Source: Amia ocellicauda (taxonomy: Eukaryota; Chordata; Actinopteri; Amiiformes; Amiidae). Taken from it: a stretch of DNA of 64,000 bases. The position numbers and the translations under genes are program-made. Under the pieces are notes generated by a model, which had not been told where the DNA came from, ran no database searches, and was given only the letters and a program-made list of their open reading frames with translations. Of this stretch, positions 19,490 to 29,699 are shown in pieces (the first letter of the stretch is position 1; every line of letters starts with the position of its first letter). Where the stretch lies: contig NC_089851.1 of the NCBI RefSeq assembly GCF_036373705.1, positions 57,522,497 through 57,586,496 on the forward strand. Direction: 5' to 3'.

Positions 19490-21865
19490 TCTTTTAGGCT
19501 ATCGACATTAATTTTCTCACTATTAGCCACGTTTAATGTGATACCTTTACCTTGATACAGGCTTTCCCTCCTGAGAGCTTATTTCCATAGGATTTAGGTC
19601 CTGTTGCAACAAACTCTGTAATGTGCTGATCCGGAGGCAGCTCACTTGTCAATTGACCCAGATAATCTCCTAACTTGGGGTCCCACTGTCCTGGCCTGCT
19701 TACATAAATGATTGAATCAGTGTCATAATACAAACAACGACCTTGTAATGAATCCAGAAGAGAGTACAGTTCTAACCTAGCATAGGCGGTGGTGAAACTG
19801 GCAATACAAATATTTACATTTGAAAGCTGTGTGTAGTGCTCTTTTCCCCGTTTCCAGGTGACACAGGCACATAAAATCATCGTCATCATCAATAAAATCA
19901 CAAGACGGGACCTCGTGGTATGGGGCAAACACGTATTTAAATAATTCGTTGGGGTCTCTCACAATACTGGTGTTTTGTAAATCTGGTCGTTGTCCAAATT
20001 TTCCCCATAAAGAATTCAAAAACAGTTTTGAAATCTGTCTTTTGGCCGGATTCTTAGTAATGTTGTAATGGTCCAAGTGTACCCCCTCTCTGTCATGTTA
20101 CTCTCTGATGTAGTGTTCACGGTCTGTGTCATTTTTGCACCACTGGGGGTAGCCTGAAGCTTCTTGTTTGCCTTTTAAATGCGTTTTAATATATTCACTA
20201 AACAACGTGTTGGTCGAGTGCTTAAAGTGCCAGATCTCGTATAATTCTGCTATTCTGTAATCCTTATCTACAGCAGCCAGCAGCTCTGGCATGCACCAGA
20301 CACCGGTAAGCGCTCTCTGCTCGTCGCTGTTTGTTCAGGGGGAGCCCTGCTGGGTGTCAGCGCACGTCCGACAGAGTGTAAAGAACAGTTTTTTACCAAC
20401 TCTGGTCGGTAGCACAGGGAAAAACAACCTTCTAGGAGGGTAAACTTTGACTTTTGCGAGCCCAAAGTAATTTTGTAAATCTTCAAAGCCCTCGCATATT
20501 ATATAAACATAATTTGGGATGTGTGTCCTGTTTCTTGCATGCATTCAAAATCAAAGAAAATGTATTTTTCCGATTGTTTGGGGATGTTTATTACGCTCAT
20601 GTAGCATACATGATTGTCAGGTGTCTGGATAACACTTTTACAGCGCGGAAAGAGCTTTTCTTCACAAGTGTGCATTATTGGGAGAAAAGTCCGGCACTCT
20701 GTACAGTAAAAGTGTTGAACACACTGAATCTCTTTGGTGGCAGCTTTAGCCTTGTGTTTCCTGAGACAGACACCACCTCTACAGAATATTTTACATACAT
20801 CGCATCTGGTGATGGTCTCTTTAACCTCAAAACAGTGGGGGTCAAAACACGCTCTGCACAAATTCCGACACGTGTGACTATTTTTATGCCCATATACTGC
20901 GTGGCAATAATCACAGAAATAGTTAACACCTATAAATGTTCTGATGTTTAAAACCCCGTTGTAATGCTGTTTGTGAAGTAAAACAAACATCTGTGCATTC
21001 TTTCCCTTTCCACAGGCGGTACACACTGGCGGCAAAACATAAATTGTTACCTTGGTTTTTGAAATCAGTGAGGCATGCCCTTTTCTTGTCTATTATCTTG
21101 CAAAACAAAATACCTTTTATACGTCTCCGTACCCCACCTTGCATATTAGGATTTCGGTGTGACTTTGCAGTAAATTAGCTATGCTCTCTAGGAAATCTGT
21201 TTCATCCAGCTCCCCCAAATGTTGCCTCCTCTAACAGAAAGCATTATTTAATGACCCCGAGCTCAGTCTAAGCTGTACAAAATCATTAGGACCCACATTG
21301 TGTGATATTTCATTTAACAGCCCTTGCACATTACCAGTACGATTCTACCAGATCCAGATTCACAAACCTGAATTCTTCATAAAACTCCATTCCCCGGAAC
21401 CTGTTAAGTTCCCGGTCATAGTGACGAATACGCTCCAAAAACACCCGAGGCGGGTCCCCGCCATCACCACCCTCAACCATTTGTTCAGCATTTTCATTAT
21501 TCACCTCTAACATTGCTACATCACCACCCCCAATCTGATTATCATTATTATTCGCTTCTAATGCTTACCCATCAGACACGTGCAAATCTATATATTCCTG
21601 AATTTCCAAGTCTGGTTGGTTATTATTATCAGCTTCTAATGCTAATTCATCAGACACAATCAAATCAATATATTCCTGAATTTCCAAGTTTGCTGGGTGG
21701 TCATCAACCGCCACTGTGCTGTAATGGTGTCTGTGATCCTGCTAATTGTGACACATCCATTCTAGATTTAAGCCTACGCAGCATTCTTTTGGCTACATTA
21801 ATATTCTTTATCAGTACTGCCGTGATACGTGCAGACCGAGTGTCTTTGTGTCTTACTTGTTTCAT
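19490..21865 (-). pseudogene. polB: Protein-primed DNA polymerase B, middle deleted, copy 1
   Basis: Replicative polymerase of Polintons. A possible start is the ATG at 21865. It is followed by two ~25-residue acidic repeats (EIQEYIDL, VSD; 21545-21700), the N-terminal region (21180-21500), a cysteine-rich zinc-ribbon segment (20600-21035) and exonuclease motif I (FFDFECMQE, near 20545). The frame then jumps to a segment near 20470-20350 (YFGLAKVKVYPPR) from the far side of the palm. Exo II, Exo III and polymerase motif A, several hundred residues, are missing. Motif B (NSLWGKFGQR, near 20000) and motif C (YYDTDS, near 19720) remain. At least five frame changes. Cannot be functional. Confidence 0.88.
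20098..20292 (-). pseudogene. Polymerase B segment between thumb-side blocks and motif B
   Basis: Part of the polymerase gene reading in its own frame: MPELLAAVDKDYRIAELYEIWHF, then QEASGYPQW, blocks that in the family lie just before motif B. A frameshift at about 20290 and a stop near 20098 separate it from flanking parts. Listed separately because it shows that the C-terminal half is otherwise collinear. Confidence 0.7.
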
Positions 21866-21884
21866 TATTTGTTAATTGCGGTTT

Positions 21885-22178
21885 TCACTCACAGTGTGAC
21901 GATTCAGCAAACTCGATGTTATACCCTTTTTGTTTTAACACATTTGTCAAAACATGTATTTTTCTATGAGCTGTGTGTAAATCTTCTACCAGTTGCCAAC
22001 AAATGTGACATATTTTACTAAACAACAGGGCCCTAGAATCATCAGAGGTCTGAATGCCTGTACAGGGTATTTGTTCACCTGACCTGTCTATCTCTTTATG
22101 CACACTCGGAGTGGGGTTAACTGTGCTATTTGTCTGCTTACCTCTTTTTACAGTAGCGGGCTGTCTTACTGCGTGCTT
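21885..22178. other. Polinton region between polymerase start and accessory exons
   Basis: The minus strand has a 72-codon frame (21885-22103) with a CHICWQL segment and amphipathic helices, not recognised. The plus strand has a splice-acceptor-like TTTTTACAG near 22149. Homology with the extra-element copy at 63.6 kb begins only at GAAACATGC (about 22179), so upstream gene parts were replaced here. Confidence 0.4.
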
Positions 22179-22726
22179 TTCTCTGAAACATGCACTCTAC
22201 CTTCAAGATGGTTTAGTGACTTGTTAGAAAGTGTGGATGAGAAAGTAATGCAAATAGTTGAGAAGGTTATAAAAAACAAGGCTTATCAAGTGTTTTACAA
22301 ACATAAATAAAATACTGTTTGTGTCTGCTCTGCTTTTCTGTGCAATAAGACATTATATTAATTCCTATATTTTTTCAGAGAAAGAAACCCCCGGGGCCCC
22401 TGGAATTATGTTTACGTATGTTTGAGGAATCTATGTTTGAAGATGTCATCCTCACTCTAATAGCTCACAAGTTTGGTGATTTGTATGATACTGGTAATTC
22501 TGATGTGAAATCACTAGTTGCTGATGTTGAAAAAACAGTGGCGTCCCTCCCCAATGTGCTCAAGAGAATGCTGTATAAAGAGACACATCCTGGTGAATCT
22601 GCTTTTACATCTGTCCAAAAAGTTCTGCACAGTTCTTTTGGAAATACTATCCCTATCATGACCAAACCCAATTTCTACACTGTGCTAGACAGAATAGTGT
22701 CACTGCCCTGGCCAATAAACAAGTAG
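22179..22726 (+). pseudogene. 3' exons of a spliced Polinton-associated gene, copy 1
   Basis: The first exon piece reads LPSRWFSDLLESVDEK and ends at 22244 before a GTAATG donor. The next exon begins at 22379 after TTTTTTCAG and stays in the same phase to a stop at 22726 (FEESMFEDVILTLIAHKFG .. PWPINK). The same splice borders are seen in the copy at 63147-64000, which keeps the 5' exons. Here the gene is truncated at its 5' side, so it is a fragment. An AATAAA signal follows at about 22874. Function unknown; the fuller copy has a CxxC..PSQ..H arrangement reminiscent of a small zinc-binding Polinton protein. Confidence 0.55.
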
Positions 22727-22963
22727 AGGGAGTAGCTAGTGCAGTACAGTTCAGTTGTTTCTTCCTGGCTGCTGTAGGTGTTGGGGAAGCGGGATCATTG
22801 GTCACCCGAATCAGTATCTAATCTCACTGTCTACATCTGACTTGATGCCTTGTTGTCATTTTTAGAGCTGTCACAATAAAATATTGACATTGAAATATAT
22901 TTTACTGAGTCTCATATTTTGAATGTCTATACCTTTTCTTTCTCTTTTATTTTTCCAACACTG

Positions 22964-23497
22964 TACCACCCCAAAAATAATCATAAAATATATAACCTAA
23001 AATCATAACACGCACATCACTAAACACAGTTTAAAATACTTTTTTATTAAAACTTTATGTTGTTGTTCTCTTTTTATTTTAATGTATTTTATTTTGCTAA
23101 CAACTTATCATAACAAACCTAATCATAAAACATAACCTAACACAAATAATAATAAGTTTAAACTATTAAACATTACACACACACACACACACACATACAC
23201 CATCAGGGTGAGATGGCAGTAAACACTTGTCAAGATGACCTGTGCCCTTTCCAAAATGCCTGTCATCCTAACAAGATGGAGGTCATCCAAACAAGATGGC
23301 TGTCATCCTAACAAGATTACGGTCATCCAAACAAGATGGCTGACAGGAGAGGGTCAAAGGGTAAAACCTGTATCCTAACAAGTTGGCTGACTGGAGAGGA
23401 TCAAAGGGTACAGGGTAAGGAGGGGCTTCCTGGCCCGTGGGGCTTCTGGGTAAGGAGGGGCTTCCTGGCCCATGGGGCTTCTGGGTAAGGCGGGGCT
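22964..23497 (-). repeat. Internal partial copy of the right terminal inverted repeat
   Basis: Inverse match to the left TIR from its inner end (CCACCCC, 22966) outward, including the CA run (23174-23194) and both minisatellites. It stops at 23497, short of the outer ~70 bp. It became internal because of the tandem duplication. Confidence 0.9.
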
Positions 23498-23775
23498 GAT
23501 TCAATAGATTTCTCTTTCTCTTAACAGACACTGTCTTTTTACTAAGTGTTTTTATAATGTGGCCACTTTTCTTGAGTTTCTGAAATTGTTTAGCGCTCAA
23601 GCGGATGTTTCCTTTCAGTGTATTTAGAGCGATTTCTGACACGGCCTGTACCAGGTCGCTTCCAGCGGCGCACAGAATGGCCTTGTTGCGGCTTGGCTTT
23701 AACCAGCAGCTGCAGGAGAGCCAGTTTTCTCTTCATACGCAGTGACATACTGACAGCCAGAGTCACAGACAGCAA
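23283..23775 (-). pseudogene. Chimeric copy of the small basic ORF fused to TIR sequence
   Basis: The N-terminal part is identical to the ORF at 18767-19115, down to KRKRNLLNQ. At the duplication junction the reading continues into terminal-repeat sequence (PRLTQKPHGPGSPSLPRSP), giving a 119-codon frame. The GGF-hydrophobic tail is lost. A by-product of the duplication rather than a designed gene. Confidence 0.75.
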
Positions 23776-24149
23776 ATGTGCTCAACGCTGGAAAACCAGC
23801 GGCTTTTACTTTCTTTGTTTTTTAAACACATAAACCACCGGGATGTCAGGGGGGAAAAGACCCGTCCTTAAACGGTATTCATCAGGGGTCTTTGACATGA
23901 CATCGACAAATAAGTATCCGAAATACTTCTTGGTGGCATCTTCAAAAGCTTCCAAAAAATATTGAGATTTGCTTGGATACATCTGTCGAGCTAACGTTGT
24001 AATCTGTAATTTATCTCTCGGTCTTTTACAGTGTTCTCATCTCAAAGTGCCAGTCACGTTTAACACGTACTATCCCCGGTTGCCGCAGTGCAATGTCTTT
24101 TATTTCACCATTTGCACCAGCCTACTTATCCGCATAGTCAAGTATCAAA

Positions 24150-26525
24150 TCTTTTAGGCTATCGACATTAATTTTCTCACTATTAGCCACATTTAATGTG
24201 ATACCTTTACCTTGATACAGGCTTTCCCTCCTGAGAGCTTATTTCCATAGGATTTAGGTCCTGTTGCAACAAACTCTGTAATGTGCTGATCCGGAGGCAG
24301 CTCACTTGTCAATTGACCCAGATAATCTCCTAACTTGGGGTCCCACTGTCCTGGCCTGCTTACATAAATGATTGAATCAGTGTCATAATACAAACAACGA
24401 CCTTGTAATGAATCCAGAAGAGAGTACAGTTCTAACCTAGCATAGGCGGTGGTGAAACTGGCAATACAAATATTTACATTTGAAAGCTGTGTGTAGTGCT
24501 CTTTTCCCCGTTTCCAGGTGACACAGGCACATAAAATCATCGTCATCATCAATAAAATCACAAGACGGGACCTCGTGGTATGGGGCAAACACGTATTTAA
24601 ATAATTCGTTGGGGTCTCTCACAATACTGGTGTTTTGTAAATCTGGTCGTTGTCCAAATTTTCCCCATAAAGAATTCAAAAACAGTTTTGAAATCTGTCT
24701 TTTGGCCGGATTCTTAGTAATGTTGTAATGGTCCAAGTGTACCCCCTCTCTGTCATGTTACTCTCTGATGTAGTGTTCACGGTCTGTGTCATTTTTGCAC
24801 CACTGGGGGTAGCCTGAAGCTTCTTGTTTGCCTTTTAAATGCGTTTTAATATATTCACTAAACAACGTGTTGGTCGAGTGCTTAAAGTGCCAGATCTCGT
24901 ATAATTCTGCTATTCTGTAATCCTTATCTACAGCAGCCAGCAGCTCTGGCATGCACCAGACACCGGTAAGCGCTCTCTGCTCGTCGCTGTTTGTTCAGGG
25001 GGAGCCCTGCTGGGTGTCAGCGCACGTCCGACAGAGTGTAAAGAACAGTTTTTTACCAACTCTGGTCGGTAGCACAGGGAAAAACAACCTTCTAGGAGGG
25101 TAAACTTTGACTTTTGCGAGCCCAAAGTAATTTTGTAAATCTTCAAAGCCCTCGCATATTATATAAACATAATTTGGGATGTGTGTCCTGTTTCTTGCAT
25201 GCATTCAAAATCAAAGAAAATGTATTTTTCCGATTGTTTGGGGATGTTTATTACGCTCATGTAGCATACATGATTGTCAGGTGTCTGGATAACACTTTTA
25301 CAGCGCGGAAAGAGCTTTTCTTCACAAGTGTGCATTATTGGGAGAAAAGTCCGGCACTCTGTACAGTAAAAGTGTTGAACACACTGAATCTCTTTGGTGG
25401 CAGCTTTAGCCTTGTGTTTCCTGAGACAGACACCACCTCTACAGAATATTTTACATACATCGCATCTGGTGATGGTCTCTTTAACCTCAAAACAGTGGGG
25501 GTCAAAACACGCTCTGCACAAATTCCGACACGTGTGACTATTTTTATGCCCATATACTGCGTGGCAATAATCACAGAAATAGTTAACACCTATAAATGTT
25601 CTGATGTTTAAAACCCCGTTGTAATGCTGTTTGTGAAGTAAAACAAACATCTGTGCATTCTTTCCCTTTCCACAGGCGGTACACACTGGCGGCAAAACAT
25701 AAATTGTTACCTTGGTTTTTGAAATCAGTGAGGCATGCCCTTTTCTTGTCTATTATCTTGCAAAACAAAATACCTTTTATACGTCTCCGTACCCCACCTT
25801 GCATATTAGGATTTCGGTGTGACTTTGCAGTAAATTAGCTATGCTCTCTAGGAAATCTGTTTCATCCAGCTCCCCCAAATGTTGCCTCCTCTAACAGAAA
25901 GCATTATTTAATGACCCCGAGCTCAGTCTAAGCTGTACAAAAGCATTAGGACCCACATTGTGTGATATTTCATTTAACAGCCCTTGCACAGCACCAGTAC
26001 GATTCTACCAGATCCAGATTCACAAACCTGAATTCTTCATAAAACTCCATTCCCCGGAACCTGTTAAGTTCCCGGTCATAGTGACGAATACGCTCCAAAA
26101 ACACCCGAGGCGGGTCCCCGCCATCACCACCCTCAGCCATTTGTTCAGCATTTTCATTATTCACCTCTAACATTGCTACATCACCACCCCCAATCTGATT
26201 ATCATTATTATTCGCTTCTAATGCTTACCCATCAGACACGTGCAAATCTATATATTCCTGAATTTCCAAGTCTGGTTGGTTATTATTATCAGCTTCTAAT
26301 GCTAATTCATCAGACACAATCAAATCAATATATTCCTGAATTTCCAAGTTTGCTGGGTGGTCATCAACCGCCACTGTGCTGTAATGGTGTCTGTGATCCT
26401 GCTAATTGTGACACATCCATTCTAGATTTAAGCCTACGCAGCATTCTTTTGGCTACATTAATATTCTTTATCAGTACTGCCGTGATACGTGCAGACCGAG
26501 TGTCTTTGTGTCTTACTTGTTTCAT
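24150..26525 (-). pseudogene. polB: Protein-primed DNA polymerase B, middle deleted, copy 2
   Basis: Same gene as 19490-21865, shifted by 4660 bases. It carries the same internal deletion and frameshifts, so the damage predates the tandem duplication. It differs at a few positions; near 25990 the sequence reads GC where copy 1 has TT, so that a minus-strand stop present in copy 1 is absent here. Motif B is near 24660, motif C near 24380 and Exo I near 25205. Confidence 0.88.
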
Positions 26526-26838
26526 TATTTGTTAATTGCGGTTTTCACTCACAGTGTGACGATTCAGCAAACTCGATGTTATACCCTTTTTGTTTTAACA
26601 CATTTGTCAAAACATGTATTTTTCTATGAGCTGTGTGTAAATCTTCTACCAGTTGCCAACAAATGTGACATATTTTACTAAACAACAGGGCCCTAGAATC
26701 ATCAGAGGTCTGAATGCCTGTACAGGGTATTTGTTCACCTGACCTGTCTATCTCTTTATGCACACTCGGAGTGGGGTTAACTGTGCTATTTGTCTGCTTA
26801 CCTCTTTTTACAGTAGCGGGCTGTCTTACTGCGTGCTT

Positions 26839-27386
26839 TTCTCTGAAACATGCACTCTACCTTCAAGATGGTTTAGTGACTTGTTAGAAAGTGTGGATGA
26901 GAAAGTAATGCAAATAGTTGAGAAGGTTATAAAAAACAAGGCTTATCAAGTGTTTTACAAACATAAATAAAATACTGTTTGTGTCTGCTCTGCTTTTCTG
27001 TGCAATAAGACATTATATTAATTCCTATATTTTTTCAGAGAAAGAAACCCCCGGGGCCCCTGGAATTATGTTTACGTATGTTTGAGGAATCTATGTTTGA
27101 AGATGTCATCCTCACTCTAATAGCTCACAAGTTTGGTGATTTGTATGATACTGGTAATTCTGATGTGAAATCACTAGTTGCTGATGTTGAAAAAACAGTG
27201 GCGTCCCTCCCCAATGTGCTCAAGAGAATGCTGTATAAAGAGACACATCCTGGTGAATCTGCTTTTACATCTGTCCAAAAAGTTCTGCACAGTTCTTTTG
27301 GAAATACTATCCCTATCATGACCAAACCCAATTTCTACACTGTGCTAGACAGAATAGTGTCACTGCCCTGGCCAATAAACAAGTAG
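26839..27386 (+). pseudogene. 3' exons of the spliced Polinton-associated gene, copy 2
   Basis: Identical organisation to 22179-22726: donor at 26905, acceptor before 27039, stop at 27386. Confidence 0.55.
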
Positions 27387-27623
27387 AGGGAGTAGCTAGT
27401 GCAGTACAGTTCAGTTGTTTCTTCCTGGCTGCTGTAGGTGTTGGGGAAGCGGGATCATTGGTCACCCGAATCAGTATCTAATCTCACTGTCTACATCTGA
27501 CTTGATGCCTTGTTGTCATTTTTAGAGCTGTCACAATAAAATATTGACATTGAAATATATTTTACTGAGTCTCATATTTTGAATGTCTATACCTTTTCTT
27601 TCTCTTTTATTTTTCCAACACTG

Positions 27624-28230
27624 TACCACCCCAAAAATAATCATAAAATATATAACCTAAAATCATAACACGCACATCACTAAACACAGTTTAAAATACT
27701 TTTTTATTAAAACTTTATGTTGTTGTTCTCTTTTTATTTTAATGTATTTTATTTTGCTAACAACTTATCATAACAAACCTAATCATAAAACATAACCTAA
27801 CACAAATAATAATAAGTTTAAACTATTAAACATTACACACACACACACACACACATACACCATCAGGGTGAGATGGCAGTAAACACTTGTCAAGATGACC
27901 TGTGCCCTTTCCAAAATGCCTGTCATCCTAACAAGATGGAGGTCATCCAAACAAGATGGCTGTCATCCTAACAAGATTACGGTCATCCAAACAAGATGGC
28001 TGACAGGAGAGGGTCAAAGGGTAAAACCTGTATCCTAACAAGTTGGCTGACTGGAGAGGATCAAAGGGTACAGGGTAAGGAGGGGCTTCCTGGCCCGTGG
28101 GGCTTCTGGGTAAGGAGGGGCTTCCTGGCCCGTGGGGCTTCTGGGTAAGGCGGGGCTTCCCAGCCCATGGGGCTTCTGGGTAGGGGTGGGGCCACCTGAC
28201 ACTTTGACATAAAGTGCCATCATTACTACT
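27624..28230 (-). repeat. Polinton right terminal inverted repeat
   Basis: Inverse of 12606-13231. It ends CCATCATTACTACT at 28230 and is followed directly by CATAAG, the 6-bp target duplication. It includes the CA run (27834-27855) and the two minisatellites. Confidence 0.9.
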
Positions 28231-29590
28231 CATAAGCGCAATATGTACAATATCTTTCCCATTCCTGAGAAAACTATGTTTGAAAACTGTAATTTTTTGC
28301 CTGGACTACAATCAAGATGGCTACCAAACCATGTGACATTATGCCGCCATTTTGCGATCTAGTGACCATGCCATAGACCCCTACATCCATTCAAAGTCTG
28401 GTGACTTTTTAGACTGCGGTTCAAAAGTTATAGGCATTTGAACATATTCTGGTGGAAGAGAAGAAAAAATAAGTATAATAATAATAATAATGACCAGTGA
28501 CCACCACATTGCTTATGGGATCAATTCTGTCAAGTAACAATCAGTCCAATACATTCTAACATAGTTCCATACTGCACCATATGCATTTATTTGCAACTTG
28601 ACCATCTCTGAAATTTGATTGGCTCATGGCGGCCATTTTGTTTTCTCAATCAACTTGCCTTGAACAAATCTGATAGAGGATCTAGCCAAGGTCACGTGTA
28701 CAAAATTTCATATCAATCAGACCAACCATTTCAGAGATGAAGATCTTTGAAGATTCTTGGCCAATCCAATATGGCTGCCAAACCATATGACTTATTGACT
28801 TGTTTTGAACAAATCTGAATTTAGGCCATAACATAACATCACACACCAAGTTTCACATCTGTCCCGTCTGCGGTTTCGGAGAAGAAGATTTTTGTATATT
28901 TTCCAAAATGTGTCACTTAAGCCACTATGGCCACCAGACCATGTGACATATGGCCTCCATATTGAATATGGCATAGTACTACATAGCCATCTATCACTGT
29001 ATGAAGTTTCATGAGTTTTCATCAAGCGTTGGTTTTTATAGGCTTTTGAAAAGATACTGCGGAAAAATAATAATCCTAACAATAACAATAGGGTTCCAGC
29101 AACTTCGTTGCTTGGCCCCCAACTTTTGAGGCTTCCAGGTGCTTGGAGTCGAGAAATGTATGGCTTCAGACTCATAAAAATATGAATCAGATGAAGACAC
29201 ATGTTGACAACAATTGTTGCTTAAAGGTTTTGGTAAGTAGAGTATTCAAGGTCAAGTTCCCCCTCTTGTGGTCTAATATTTTAAGGAACAAGCCATTTCA
29301 ATCTCAATAAACCAACTACACTTATTTGATTGAAATGTATCAATTTAATTACATTAGTAGTACCATCAATACTTCTAATATCATAATATAGTAGTAAACA
29401 CTTTATTCTCTAAGTTTCATTTTGTGTACTTTAAAACACAATCTAACCATTTAAGTAGCTTTAGATTGCTGCTGCTCTCCATTTTTCCATTTACCTTCTC
29501 AAGCTTATTTAGTTGCATACCTGGTGTTTCATATAGTTATCACGTTGATTTCTGATGTATGCGTTATATATATTTACAGCTGGAAAAGCA
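28231..29590. repeat. Interspersed ~2.2 kb repeat, copy B right part
   Basis: Continues the match to copy A from 7536 on (CATTCCTGA.AAAAC, AAGATGGCT.CCAAACCATGTGAC, CAAAAGTTATAGGCATTTGAA, TTCCCCCTCTTGTGGTC, ending near TTATATATATTTACAGC). After 29590 sequence like the start of the unit (TCCGTATGT, GTCTTATGTT, AGATCCAGTGATT) appears briefly, hinting at head-to-tail copies. Confidence 0.75.
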
Positions 29591-29699
29591 AAGTATATCA
29601 CTAAGGAGCAAATAGCTCCAATTAGTTTTTACTATTGCGCCTGACCGAGTATGTCCGTATGTCCGTATGTTGTCTTATGTTCAACTCTATAGATCCAGT

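Larger units (their letters stand above)
18838..23497. repeat. 4660-bp tandem duplication, unit 1
   Basis: Identical in order to 23498-28157. It covers the end of the small basic ORF, the polymerase, the acidic-repeat region, the spliced accessory gene and most of the right terminal repeat. Differences noticed by eye: about 19531 (g/a), 21283 (t/g), 21331 (tt/gc), 21476 (a/g) and 23471 (a/g), i.e. roughly six in 4660. The junction at 23496-23498 joins terminal-repeat sequence GGCGGGGCT to GATTCAATAG; only CT is shared by both donor ends. Confidence 0.95.
23498..28157. repeat. 4660-bp tandem duplication, unit 2
   Basis: Second unit, continuous at its right side with the intact outer part of the right terminal repeat (28158-28230), so this copy holds the original right end and unit 1 the original left connection. 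Confidence 0.95.
12606..28230. mobile_element. Polinton/Maverick element (15.6 kb, with internal tandem duplication)
   Basis: Bounded by inverted terminal repeats beginning AGTAGTAATGATGG at the left and ending in its inverse at the right, with a 6-bp target duplication (CATCAG/CATAAG, one mismatch). It contains the diagnostic Polinton set: DDE integrase with chromodomain, capsid-type proteins, adenain-type cysteine protease and protein-primed DNA polymerase B. Rightward genes occupy 13.4-17.5 kb and leftward genes 18.0-21.9 kb, converging at about 17.8 kb. Without the 4660-bp tandem duplication the element would be about 10.97 kb, short for a Polinton. I found no FtsK-like packaging ATPase, and nearly every gene is disrupted. 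Probably a dead copy. Confidence 0.92.

Noticed and set aside
20454..20951. 165-codon plus-strand frame (and its copy at 25114)
   Set aside because: Antisense to the polymerase zinc-ribbon region, whose minus-strand reading has the conserved cysteines.
21513..21875. 120-codon plus-strand frame
   Set aside because: Antisense to the acidic repeats at the polymerase N-terminus; no recognisable motif.
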